Shown: piece by piece, positions 43,652-56,759 of the stretch | Layout of the letters: every line of letters begins with the position of its first letter | Numbering within the stretch: the stretch's first letter is position 1 | Assembly: GCA_963277665.1 (NCBI GenBank) | Contig: OY728122.1 | Coordinates: forward strand, 2,124,140,024-2,124,204,023 | Reading direction: 5' to 3' | DNA: 64,000 bases | From: Viscum album | Lineage: Eukaryota > Streptophyta > Magnoliopsida > Santalales > Viscaceae | Notes under the pieces: generated by a model | Told to the model about the DNA's origin: nothing | Database searches by the model: none | Seen by the model: only the letters and a program-made list of their open reading frames with translations | Made by a program: the position numbers and the translations under genes

Positions 43652-46640
43652 TAAATGGGAAACCATAAAGAATGGGTAATCCCTCTCACCATGGCCACGT
43701 CCTCATTACATTTATTTTCCATGAACCTACCCTATAGGGCCCATTCCTCAAGGACCTCCCATGCCAATTTTTCATGCATATATTGAAGAGTATCCGATAG
43801 AATTTTAACATTTATTCCCCCTCATTCATATTCTTATAAATTATTTCCCAAGAAGCTTAATGACACATACCTTTTGAATGTGCATCCCAGATGAACAATG
43901 ACCAGACACTATCAATGTGAGAGAATAGATGAAAGTGAATGAACTGGAATTGAGGAGAGAACGCTATTCACTAGGGTTATTATACCACTAAAAGATAGAT
44001 ATCTATTTTTCCAGTTCATAATTCTCCCAGTGATACTTTCAACTATTTTATCAAAATGATGGATGCGAGGCCCACTTGAGGAGATGGAGGTGCCCAGGTA
44101 ATCTATAGGGAAGTCTCTTCTCTACATGTCAAGAATATTTATGAGAGAAGATACTCTTCTATCTGAGCACCCTTTAAAAATGTAGAAACTACTCTTCACA
44201 TGGTGGATAACATGTCCAATCCATTTGAAATAGTCTATAAGAAATTTTTTGATTCCAAAGACTGAACTTTGTTGGCATTCATGAAAATTATGGTGTCATC
44301 TACAAAAATTAAGTAGGAAATAGTACCAGAATATGACCTACAATGATAAGGAAGAACATTACCTCTTGAGATACTCCTATTAATGAGGTGAGTTAGAACA
44401 TCTTGAGTGATAGTGAAAATTGTTGGAGATATTATATCACCTTTTCTTAGCCCATATATTGCTTTGAAAAAACCACAAATTTTACCCATGAAGGATATTG
44501 AAAGCCACAAAAAGATAAAGCACCTGAACATAAGATCCATGAACCGGGAGGAAAATCCTATACTATCAAACACCTTGATGATAAAATCCCACTCAACACA
44601 ATTATAATATTTATCCATATCAAGATTGATTTCCATTTTTGAATCGACGAACTTGTGATTAATGTCGTTGATCACTTCTTGGGCCAACACAATTGCCTCT
44701 TGGATAAACCTCCCATTCACAAACCCATGTTGCTCCTCAGATATCCAAGAAGGAAGATAAGTTTAAATCCTTATGTTAATCACACTAGAAAGTAATTTAT
44801 ATGGTAAATTTCACATGCTAATAGGACTATAATGATGGAGAACTGAAGGGTATGTGATCTTAGGAATTAACTCTAAGGTAGTAACACTTTCCAAACAAGG
44901 GAGGATTCCACCCCTGAAGAAGTATTTAATATCCTGTACCAAATCACACTTGGTGAGATCCCAAGAATCCCTATAGAATGAACTTGGAAAACTATCTAAA
45001 CTTGATGCAGTATCTGGGTTAAGACCACAAATCTCCTCATAAATATCTTCCTCTTCAGGAATGAATTCAAACAGGGAATTTTCAGAAGCAGAGATTACAT
45101 GAGGAATAACATCAAGAAGATCTTCATAACCCCTCAGATTACCACCGTGCATACTAGGGTTAGGACCTAAAATAATATACTTAAAATAAGTTTCAACCAT
45201 ACCTCTAATCACTCCTATATCATCTGTATAGGCTACATCCCCAAGTATAATATTTGGCCTGATGAATCACCTCTTTTCCTTGATACATGCGTGAAAGAAC
45301 ACTATATTATGATCACATTCACAGAACCATTTTATTCTTGACTACTCATGAACCAACTACTCCTTCCTCAATAAAATATCATCCAGAATATCTTTCTTGA
45401 AGTAAAGTTCACAAAACATAGATTCATCCCAAAAATTTTCCATACTAGTTTCCATATGATCAATATACGCTTTAGTGCCACTTTGATGGTGGTACAAATG
45501 TGAAGGAGGGTGGTACAAGACACACTTATCTTTTGGAGGTGCAGGGTTTGATTCCTGATAGCCTGCTCTTGGGATTATTTCTCTTTCCTCTAGATGATCT
45601 CATATTTCTGGGTCACCTGATTTCATACTGGGTGGGTAGAAGGGCGCAACCCACTTGTGCTGATGGATTACTGTGTTGAACCATCACTGCTCGGGTTGTT
45701 ACCCTGCAGGACGCTCTGCCATCTCAGCTAAAAATGACTCCTTTCCAACTAGGGATCTCTTTGGAGTGACCTTTTCATGGGGAGTGGGGTTCCTTGGTGT
45801 AGAGGGTTCAAAAAGGTCACTCCTAAGGATTCCCTTTTAAGAAAAAATATATCTTCTTTAGTAGCATCAATGTCTTGAGAGTGTGGAGGTTAGTTCATAT
45901 TCCATGAATACATATCACCCTTGATCCTACAAACTTTTTTATGAATCCACATCCAAGTATTTCCCTAAGACAGATTATTCCATGAATTTATCACCACTTC
46001 TTGATAACCCAGAGTTCTAGTCCACATATTTGAGAAGAAAAAATGCCCACCGTGCTCTTGCCTAGGGGAAAAGACATCCAACAATGGATAATGATCAGAA
46101 AGTCTCCTCACAGGATGAGTTAACTTAGAGTCTAGATAGAAAGATATGGCATGAAAATTAGACAAGAATTGGCCCAGGTGAAACCAAGTTTCAAGATCCC
46201 ATTTATGATTGTTACACCACATAAAATGATCACCTTTGTATCCCATATTAATAAACCCACTGTGGGCCATAAACAAAACAAACTCCTAGATGGAATTCCG
46301 ATGTAAATCACCCCTCCCTTTATTTTCCCTCAGATCAGAAACTATATTAAAATCACCCCCACTATCCACGATGACACCCCAAGATTAAATAGTCCTAATG
46401 CATTCCACAAGGATTCCCTTATCTGCACATCATAACTACCATATACAAAGGTGAAAAGGAGTTTTGATTTACATCGGTGTTTTTTGTAGTTACAAAATAA
46501 TATGAAGCCTCGATCAAGTCCACTAAGATTCTCTGATTCTAAAAGATCCAAATGTGGAGGTTATGGGGATTAGAATGCATATGACTGTGTACACTTACTC
46601 TCCCCATGAACTCTGCTATTTTGAGGAGCGCTGCTTGGGT
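43652..46640 (-). pseudogene. L1 LINE ORF2, N-terminal part (endonuclease and reverse transcriptase)
   Basis: From 46551 downward the endonuclease has FVYGSYDVQIRESLWNALG, then WCNNHKWDLETWFHLGQFLS and the conserved SDHYPLL (about 46070). The linker and RT follow from 45212, with LNPDTASSLDSFPSSFYRD and LELIPKITYPSVLHHYSPIS. Further motifs are FVNGRFIQEAIVLAQEV, GLRKGDIISPTIF and the active-site box FVDD (about 44305). A YLGTSIS block lies at about 44100. The first catalytic Asp region reads MDKYYNCVEW, with Asn in place of the usual Asp. A SINE-like insertion splits it at 45481. The frame continues into 3874 across the CACTA. ORF1 and the 5' end were not recognised. Confidence 0.88.
45481..45855 (+). 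mobile_element. tRNA-derived SINE-like insertion in the LINE
   Basis: This ~375-bp block interrupts the LINE linker region. It has a B box-like GGTTTGATTCC at 45545-45555 and ends in an A-rich tail (taagaaaaaatata). It is flanked by CTTTAGT direct repeats (45470-45476 and 45856-45862, 9 of 11 positions matching if extended). A second tRNA-like stretch in reverse orientation lies near 45690-45730. I do not recognise the SINE family. Confidence 0.6.
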
Positions 46641-49409
46641 TCAATCATTGAAACCAAGGAATCTTTACTATGAAGAAGTTAATTTGCATGAAAATAAGTC
46701 TTTTCCCAAGAACCTAGGCCTTATAAATTCTAGATTATAAAGATGATCATTGAAATAAAACATGTATGGATTTGGCCCCAGACGACTTGGCCCACTTGCT
46801 TATGGATGGTGACCAAACTGATTTGAGTTTAGATTGTGAACAAGTAATCATTACCTTGAAGGGTGATGAAAGAGGAAAATCCATAGGAGAATAGGATTCA
46901 TGAGCATGGGTATCATCCTTCCTTATCACCCTATAATGGGAAATGGGATAGGGAGAGGCATAAGAAAGCCTAGCGCGATATCACATTCACCTGCTGTCTG
47001 GCGGGGAGTCCAGTAAAACCAGTGACTAAGGAGACACCTCTTGCACTAAATGATAAGGAGATCATTACGAGAAAACCCATACCTTATCTACATGAGATAA
47101 TACACTAATACTGGATGAAGGAAAAAATTTAACCGTCTTTGGTCCTGTATAATCCTTCAGACTACTTGTTTCCCTCTGATGGTTGTTCTAAGGACCAATT
47201 AGTTATCCAAAAGGCAAGTTAACCTTCTCATTTTTCTTTTTTCCTATTATTTATTTGCAGTGAATCAAATATATGAAATTATTTTCTTTTGAGTTGTGAA
47301 ATTCCTTGATTCATTGGTATATTTTCTTCCCTTGATTTCTAGAATAGGGTTTAGTTGGTCATTTGGTAGGTGACCCTTTCTCTATAATATATTATTATAG
47401 TGAAATGGTTGGAAGAAACATGGATAAGAGTGAGATAAAATTAAAAATGAATATTTTTTCTAAATAAATGATTTATTAAACCCAATTTCCAATGAATATG
47501 ATTGTAATGAGTTGTTTATTTCCCATGAAATTAGTGATACCTTGTTTAGTGAGTTTTTTGAAATACACCATGCTAGTTATTATTATTCTTATTATGCATC
47601 TACTATCATAATGTTCTAGAGAATATACTAGCATGCTATTTTTGTGATAAACCACTTATATGGGTACCTCAGGATTTTAATGATGTTGATAATGGGTTAA
47701 CATGTATATACCAACAATACATGGATATTTATCTCTTTATATGTGTTTGTATGGATTATATAGAATATTGGGGATATGGATATATGATGTAAAGTGTATT
47801 ATACCTCCAAAGATAGGATACCATATATTTATGGCTATTTACCCTCATATAGAGGATTTAGTATAGATTTGTATTTACCTTCTTAGTTTAACCAATAAGG
47901 ATTTAGTCATTCTTTGTGGATTTTGATCTATGCTCAAAGCAAGCATGGTTTGTTTCTATTGTGTCTTGGTGATCTCATGGAAACCAAAACCAAAGGAAAA
48001 TAAATTTATTTTATTTTATTTCATAACTTCTATTATAGAATGTTTAATATTATATTTTATTTTTTACCTATGTTTTGCTGCTATTACAAACATATAGTTT
48101 TACGATACATTGGTAGGGATCAGATTGAGACTGTTTATTCAATACACTCTATTCAATCCCTACCCATATCCCCTATGATATGTATATATCTTGTTGTTTA
48201 TAAAATATGTAAGGGAAAGGCACCTACAAATAAGAGTTGATGGACCTAAGAGCTAGGAGTCTTGGTAATTTTTGGAGCTAGTGATGGTCATCTTGTATAA
48301 ATATGGACTTGGGTTGTTTTTGGTTTTATTTTTCGATGTTGTGTATATAGATATTAATTTTACTTATGGTTTTTTATAGCTATTATTTTATATAACCATT
48401 TTAATATGTTAGATGAAAAATTTAGGATTTTTTTTTCTGAAAAAACTTGCATATTTCATAGTGGATCCATTTTTTTTGAACTTGTATTTTTAGTATTTAT
48501 TTAATAATACATCATGAGAGTAAATCACTTACCACATTAACATATTTATCCCTCAGTGTTTATGCCAGCCTCTTGAGATCAGGAATTTCACATGAGGTTT
48601 TTTAGAAATTTGGGTTAGACTATGTGATTTAGATCAGGTCATTAAAAAATGCTATCAGATCATGTATAGTGTAGTTAGGTCTGGGATAGTTAGGTAATAG
48701 GATTTTCAAGGCTCAAAAAGTAATCTATAAATATGTTTGGACAATATAATTATGGAATAACCTTGAGTTATATGGCTTGTCTGTGTTTGATTTTTGTTTC
48801 TTTTTTATTTAGATTTACTACTTTCAAGAATCATGCGTCATTACTAAGAACTTATATACAGACACTGCAACAACATAGAAATTTGAATTTTTGAAATTTA
48901 CAAAATTTTAGGGATTTTAAACTATAAAAGGTAAAATAGGTAATTTCATAGTTCTCATAAATAAATTTTAAACACACCATTGGATTTTAAGTCATCATGT
49001 TTATCCGAGGGTGGTATTTTTGGTAATTTTGTAAAATGGTTGATTAATCCTATAGATATTGGGTGGTAGTGGAATTTTTTAATTATTTAAGTAATTCATA
49101 TTTTATGTATTATTTTTATAAAATAAATAATGTGTCATGTGAGGTATTTTATACGGTGTTGATAATGTGAATATATTAAAGTATATTATGGAGTTAGATA
49201 TTTTATGTGGTTAGCATGATAAATTAGAGATAATAAAAGGGGAATTTTTATGAGAGGTTTGAATAGAATGTAACAAAATAATTAATGAATAGTAATGTAT
49301 GGAATCAATGGGAAAAGGTTGGAGGAATTGAATAGTGGGGAACTCATTTTCCACCGAGGACATTTCTTAGATATTTAGAATTTATTATATTAGGGATCCT
49401 TAGTGATGA
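46641..49409. other. Unassigned AT-rich DNA between the LINE and the chromovirus
   Basis: The first ~500 bp may belong to the LINE 5' region. From about 47200 on I see only AT-rich sequence with short open frames lacking any recognisable domain. Confidence 0.5.
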
Positions 49410-49414
49410 TTTTG

Positions 49415-52400
49415 TATAGTGAACCATACTTTACATACATTTATATTACTTCATAGTTGAAGTATATTCATTACAACATATAACAAAACCATGATAGGAC
49501 CGTATAGGTACAGGGTCTTTAGAAACTGGGAAACATAAACAACTGGTTCATAAAACATCTACATTGTCTCCTGTTAATTTCTTCATAACTAGACTAATTT
49601 TTGGAATATCATACTTAATATCCTTCTTCATGACCTGGGGAAAAGAAACATATGAAAGGGGTGATATCAAATGCTCAATAAGGGTAAATAAAATAATTAT
49701 CAATCATATCATATTAATAAGAACATAACATTTGAAAATATTATCCTGCATATAAAATATCATAATATCACGTCATGGGATAAATCATAAAAGTGAAATG
49801 TAATCCCAATAGTCATAAAATAAGACATGAATTTTTTTTAATACACACATAATTATATAAAATCATTTCATATTAGTCAAGGCTCATTTTTGAGACCATC
49901 ATAGCAGAAAAAGTCCATTAATGAACCGATTTCAATCCTCGTTCCAGCCCTGTAATACTGAACTAGATTTAATTGTCGTTCCAGTAATGTCTATCTCATG
50001 AGATATAAATCTTTACCCAATTCATTGGAGGGAGATATAGGTCCCACCTATCTCATAATGAAACCATTCTTACATGTTCCACAAAAACATAAAAATATTC
50101 ACCATAGCATAACCTATGAAATAAAATGGGTTTCTTAACCATCATTCTATCATAATTGATATAAAACAAATGGATTTCCTTGAAAACATTCCAATATAAA
50201 CACAATAAAATCATAGTAATAACAGGGATAAAAATATTAACCTATTTAAATAGTTTCATCTTAGATGGAATTTTTTTTGCGAAAACACTTGAAATTCATT
50301 CATGAGAAAAATATCCTTTCTTCTTCAAAAATGTTGTCCTTCCTAAAAATACAACACAATTTTAGAATAAATCATTTTATGTGAAAATAACCTTATAATA
50401 TTATAGTTTAAGATTCAAGGAAATAAATAATTATGAAAGCGTAAAAATCCATTCATTCTGTACAAGTAAAAAAAACATTCTTCTCGTACTTTTTCCAAGA
50501 AAGTCAAAAAGTACCTCATACCGAAAACAACAAAAGATTCCATTCATATCGTTTAGTAAAAATTTACCAATTTTTAAACTTGAATTTAAACAATTATTTA
50601 AGGATATAAAGAATATTTTGAAGTACATATATAGGAAAAATGGATGTGGATGATGAATAACCCCCAGTAAATACTTACGAATAAACAATCACGGATAAAA
50701 ACAATATTTGAAAATTTATCCCTTATCTTAGGTCCGATATGATTTGTATGTATCATAACCTCATGTATAATGATTTAAATAATTTTAATGATTTATTCCA
50801 GAATCATAATCATTTTTATGATCATATTTTCATCTGTTTGTTAGTAATATTTCATTGTTACTCGTTATTAGGGTATTAATTGCTTTATGTTCTTATGCAT
50901 GTTTTGTCGGATAAGTTATTATTCATATTTTTAGGTTATAGTTATATCATTTACAACATGGTATTAGTATAATATATATCATATTTATTCATTCAATTAA
51001 TTTATATAATCATACTTTAATGAATATTATGTATATTGAATCACACCACACCGTGGAGATGGTAAGCCGTATGTACGCACGAGCGACAATATCGTTCCCA
51101 TAATTGTTGAATGGTATTGAAGTGGATGGTGTATAATATCTCAAAATTAGTATCATGTTATAAAAATCATATATAGTTATTAATTCCACCATTATACCCA
51201 TCCAAGTAAGGTGGTGGTGAAAAACAGATTACACCATGGCGTGGAGACGGTAAGCCGTACGTATCCACACATAGTGATTTTGTTTTTCATAGGATGGATA
51301 GAAGGTGAAATAGGGTTGTTTAATATTTATAATAGCATATAAGTATATTATTTATACTGATTTTATTACTTTATAATGAAACAACTAATGAAGAGGAAGT
51401 ATAAGAAGAAATACATTTGAAAGAATCGGTAGAAGAGATTACCTCTTCTTCCTCGACGTGTCTCTTTTAGATTTCCTCTTAGGGCACTTGAGTTGGTCTT
51501 TGAAGAATACCAGATCCTCTAGAATTAAAATTGGAAAATTGAGAAGGAAAAATGGTAGGGTTTTTTGAGCTTGAAGGATGAAAATGAAGTGAAGAGGTGA
51601 GAGATGAGGCACCCTTTTATAACTGAGGTGAGGGGCACTTTTGGAAACCTCAAAAATATTAATTTATAATAAAATCAAACCCCACCTAAAAACCTCCATA
51701 ATGTCCTAAATTTGAATATGAGATGAGATAATATTGTAATCTCATCAACCAATAAATTTTGGATAACTTATTTTTTCATTTTAAGCATTATCATTTTAAT
51801 TAACACTTAGTTATTCTATTTAATTTTAATTGTGGTAATAAAATTCTAAATATTTAATGGTTATAAATATTTCTTATATAATGTTAATTGACCATAAATG
51901 GAAATTTTATGACATTTTAGACCTTATAATTTTCACTTTGTAATTTTTAAACATTTTTATGATTTTAAAAAATTTAATAAAATGTTATTTTTATAAAATG
52001 TCAATAGTGTCAATTTTGACACTATTCATTTATTTGACTTTAAATAAAATTCACATAGAAGATAAATTCGAACCAAAATATTTAATATACTCCTAAAATT
52101 CCATATTCACCTAGAAAATTCATGTATCACATTAATTAGTTAATATTATATTTATTTTAATATTTTTTAAAACCATTTATTTGATATTTATATTAATAAA
52201 ATAATTTCTACATCACTATTGTGTCATCATTAATGGTAATTATTTAATATCTAAAAATTATAAATAAATTTCTATGATGTAGGTAATTTTTTAGATTTCT
52301 ATAGTATATATATAGTAAATATAATATCCTATTTATCCACATATTAAAATTAATATACTTATATAAAATGAGATTGTGACATTTTCTGACATTTATTAGT

Positions 52401-53490
52401 TTTTATTACATTCATGTCATATTCATAGGTAAGTGGCCATAAAGTGATTCCATTTTGAAAAATATATGATAAGGTTAAAATTTAGTCATCCAATAGTATT
52501 TTTACTAGTGTTGAGATAATTTTATAATATTATTTTTACCCTTAATTACCCGATTTACCTTTAACCACGGTGATAAAAATAATTACCAAAGTTACTATTT
52601 ATAATTCCCAAAAATAAAAGTATCCTTTTAACATAATTTGGACCTACTAATTCCAAGTATGGAATCTACTTTTGAAATTCCAAAACATATAAGTTGTAGT
52701 AACTTATATAAAATTAATCCCATTGTTGAAATGAGAAAACGAGTTTTAGAAGTTAAAACATTGCAAAAGATTGAAATGTTTTTACCTATGAATTCAATGT
52801 AAAATTAATGATAATGAAATAAATTATATTTAATGATAAAAATATATTCCATTTATAATTTAAAACCATTAAATATTATAATTTTACCATATAGATTATC
52901 TCAATGAAAAAATTTGTTTTTAATTAAAATTTAGCATATTTTTACTATTCATCAAAACATTAAAGTTATCAGAAATTTATCCAAAGTAAAATTTCATATC
53001 CTGATTCAAAATAAAATGTTTATACTATCATATAAAAATTATTAACATGTCAAATTATTAATTTAAAATGGGTTCGCCATTCAAAGGTGTAAAATTAACC
53101 TTTTTAAAAAAATAGGTTTTTATACATCAAATAGGGTTTTATTCATACCATATGACTAAAATATTTATTAGATGAATATAAAAAATATTTTTTTAAATAT
53201 ATAACACATATATATCTCATTAATTTCATTACCAAAATTAATTCACTCAAAAATAAAAATAACTAATTAATTTATATTTTTCATAAATAATTGATAGCCA
53301 ATGAATTCATAATGCATTTTCATAAGTTAGTTATAATTATTCTCACTAACCTAATGAGTAGGCTATAATGGTAATTTTATAATAAGGCAATACCAAAATT
53401 AATTTAAACTCACGATTGCATGCAAAGCAAGATACTGAAGAATAAAAATTATTTAAAGAAAATATTTCATAAAAAAATCCAGGTGTTACA
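49415..53490 (-). repeat. 3' LTR of the chromovirus
   Basis: The LTR is 4,076 bp. On the minus strand it begins TGTAACACCTGG next to the polypurine tract and ends GGTTCACTATA. An internal near-repeat with 'ggtaagccgta.gta' occurs at about 51062 and 51249. It holds only short open frames. Confidence 0.9.
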
Positions 53491-53495
53491 TTACA

Positions 53496-53506
53496 CCCCC
53501 CTTAAA
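53496..53506 (-). other. Polypurine tract of the chromovirus
   Basis: The minus strand reads TTTAAGGGGGG, directly followed by TGTAATGTAACACC at the LTR start. Either TG could be the true LTR start, hence a 5-bp uncertainty. Confidence 0.8.
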
Positions 53507-53524
53507 CTGAATTTCACCCTTGAA

Positions 53525-54966
53525 ATTTGTCACTTGGAAACAAACAGATGAGGATACCTCTCCCTCATCATATCCTCAAGTTCCCATGTAGCTTCTTAAA
53601 ATTTGTGGTTCCTCCATAAAACTTTAACCAAGTGAGTGGTCTTGTTTTGTATAATTTTTTCACTACGATCCAAATTCTCTATCAGTTGTTCTTCATAAGA
53701 AAGATCTTTCTCCAGTGGTATGAATTTTGAGCTTAGTACATGTGAAGGATTGAGTATGTACTTTCTCAGGAGAGATACATGAAACACATCATGAACTTTA
53801 GAGAGATTCAGTTTAAGCTCCAATTGGTAAGATACCTTCCCAACACGATCCAAAATTTCAAAAGGAACGATATACCTAGGGATCAATTTGCCCTTATTTC
53901 CAAATATCATTACTCTCTTCTAGGGAGATATTTGTAAGAACACCTTATCACCCACTTCAAACTCTAGTTCTTTTCTTCGGTTGTCAGCATAACTTTTTTG
54001 TTGACTCTAAAATGCTCTTATGTGTTGTTGAATAGATATTACCTTTTCTGTCATTTCATCAACAAGATTAGGTCCTAATAGCTTTCTTTACCCAAATTCA
54101 TTCCAACAATTTGGAGTTCTACACTTCTTTCCATAGAGGGATTCATAAGGAGACATCTAAATACTATAGTGAAAGCTATTATTGTAAGATAATTCCACCA
54201 ATTGTTGGTGTTGATCCCAACCACCTTTGAATTCCATAGAGAAAGATCTCAATATGTCTTCCAGAGTTTGAATTGTCCTCTCAAACTGACCATTTGTCTG
54301 AGGATGATAAGCAGTGCTAAAACTTAACTTTATATCTAGAGCATGCTGAAGAATTCACCAAAACTTCTAGGTAAACCTCTGATCCTGATTGGATATAATG
54401 GAAACTGATACTCTATGAAATCTTACCACTTCCTTTACATATATCTTGGCAAGCTGATCAAGAGATAAATCCTCCCTAATAGTAATGAAGTGTGCCAACT
54501 TCATAAGGTAATAAACTATAACCTAGATGTAATTATTTCATTTGGATGTTTTTGGAAGTCCAATGATAAAGTACATAATGATGTTTTTCCATTTACATTC
54601 TAGTATGAGTAATGGTTGTAACATCCACTTAGACTTCTATATCTTAGCCTTAGCTTGCTGAAAAACCAAGCATCAAGAGACATATTCAGTGACATCTCTT
54701 TTCAGGACATCCCACTAGAAGTACTCTTTCAGGTCCTTGTACATCTTTGTGCTCCCAGTGTGAATAGATAATTAATAACTATGAGCCTCATCCAATAGCT
54801 CCTTCTTTAATTCTGGTATGAGAGGAATACAAATCCATTTCTTAAACCTTATTATTTCATCACAATCAAGGTTGAATTTAGGAACATTTCTCACTTTGTT
54901 TTCTAACTCTACATCTTCCTTTTGTTCCTCTTTAATCTTCACTTGAATAGATAGTTGAACATTCAT
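53525..54966 (-). pseudogene. Chromovirus integrase with C-terminal chromodomain, degenerate
   Basis: On the minus strand, parts of the integrase are readable from 54966 to 53940. The C-terminal part is open at 53910-53596: GNKGKLIPRYIVPFEILDRV, then LSKVHDVFHVSLLRKYI, DLSYEEQLIENLD and LVKVLWRNHKF. A stop (TAA) follows, and the same frame continues EATWELEDMMRERYPHLF, the end of the chromodomain. Chromodomains steer integration of such elements toward particular chromatin. Integrase itself carries several stops. Confidence 0.88.
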
Positions 54967-56330
54967 TTTAGAAAGATAATATTTCTCCCCTTACATTAAA
55001 AATTCAAGATACTTCCTTTTCAAATCCATATATATTGTATCTTTCGTGATCCTCATCATGGATAAGCTAGCATGGTCTTTTGACTCAAAGCTTCTTCCAC
55101 CTTGTTTGCTTTCCTAGGGTGGTAATGTATTGAGTAGTCATAATCTTTAATAAACTCCAAAAATCTTGTTTGGCGCATATTAATTTCCTTTTTTGTGAAA
55201 ATATACTTTAAAATTTTATGATCAGTATAAATATCACACCTTTCACTATAAAGATAATGCCTCTATATCTTTAATGAAAAGATTACCGTAGCTAACTACA
55301 AATCATGAGTTGGGTAATTTTGATCATGAATTTTCAACTACTGTGAGGCATAAGCTATCACCATATCATTTTGCATGAGAACACATCCTAGCCCCTTCTT
55401 GGATACATCACTATAGATCACAAACCTTTCTCCACTACAAGTCTGTGTGAGCATAGGTGCACTGGATAACCTTCTTTTTATCTCTTTGAAATTCTCACCA
55501 CATTCCTCCATCCAAATGAACTTAACTCATTTCCGAGTCAACTTGGTGAGTGGATTAGATAATCGTGAAAAATATTTCACAAAACTTCGATAATATCCAT
55601 CCAAACCAAGAAAACTTCATATTTAAGTTACTATTGTTGGTCTTAACCATCTTTCAATAACCTCTATTTTTACTAGATCCACATATATCCCTTCTCTTGA
55701 GATTATGTGACCAAAAAATGAAACTTTATGAAGCCAAAATTCACACTTGGTAAATTTGGTATAAAGATTTTCCTTTCTCAGGGTCTTCAGTAAAATTCTT
55801 AAGTGATCTTCATGTTCTTCCTTTCTATTTTAATAAACAAGAATATCATCTATAAATACTACCAAAAAACAGATCAAGGTAGTCTCTAAATACTCTATTC
55901 ATTATATCCCTAAAGATAATAGGGGCATTAGTAAGACCAAAAGTCATCACTATAAATTCACAGTGTCCATACCATGTACAGAATGCCATATTTGGTATAT
56001 CCTCCTTTTTACCCTTAATTAATGATATCCTGAACAAATATCAAACTTGGAAAATTATTGAGCTCTGTGTAGTTGGTCAAATAAGTCATCAATGCAGGGA
56101 ATATGATATTTTTTCTTGATAGTGATCTTGTTAAGTTCTAGATAATCAATGCAGAGTCTCATTGATCCATATTTCTTTTTAACAAATAGAACAGGTGCTA
56201 CCCAAGGTGATGCACTAGGGAATATGAATCCCTTATCAAGATTATCTTGGAGTTTCTTATTCAATTCCTTCAACTCAATTGGGTCCATTTTATAACACGT
56301 CTTTGAAATAGGCATAACACCCAGTATGAG
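54967..56330 (-). pseudogene. Chromovirus reverse transcriptase and RNase H, degenerate
   Basis: RT begins near 56315 with [40 protein letters not shown] and [21 protein letters not shown] second open part has [18 protein letters not shown] (about 55950). The active-site box FIDD is readable near 55850 after a frameshift. RNase H motifs occur further down (RFVIYSDVSKKGLGCVLMQN at about 55430, YTDHKILKYIFTK near 55220). Multiple stops and shifts make it non-functional. Confidence 0.9.
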
Positions 56331-56759
56331 TTCTATTGAAAACTAAACTTCACAATTTGGTGGAAGAACAAGAAATTACTTCAGAAAGACATCATCAAAC
56401 TCCCATACAATGTGCGTATTCTTAATCGTGAGTTTCTCCCAAAAAATTTGAGATAAATAACCTTCATTTATTAGAATCAAGACCCATAAGATGGAAGAAA
56501 TTTCTACCAGAAGGTTATATTCATACTTTTATCGATAGATGATCATATATTGATCTGGAATATGAAATGTGACTTCCCTTCCTTGGAAATTCATATGATA
56601 TCTATATAGAGAAATCCAATCCATGCCAAGAATCACATCAAATTACACTATAGGAAGGATCACAAGATTTGCAGGAAGCACTTTCCCACAAACTTCAACA
56701 GGAGAAGAATTATAAACTTTTGATGTCACTGTTGTTCCATTAGGAGTTGTCACATCTAA

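Noticed and set aside
2441..46640. Two independent LINE insertions
   Set aside because: The halves are complementary in domain content, on the same strand, and join in frame exactly at the CACTA ends.
47200..49409. Host gene between the LINE and the chromovirus
   Set aside because: Only short AT-rich frames such as 48040-48240, with no domain, codon bias or splice structure.
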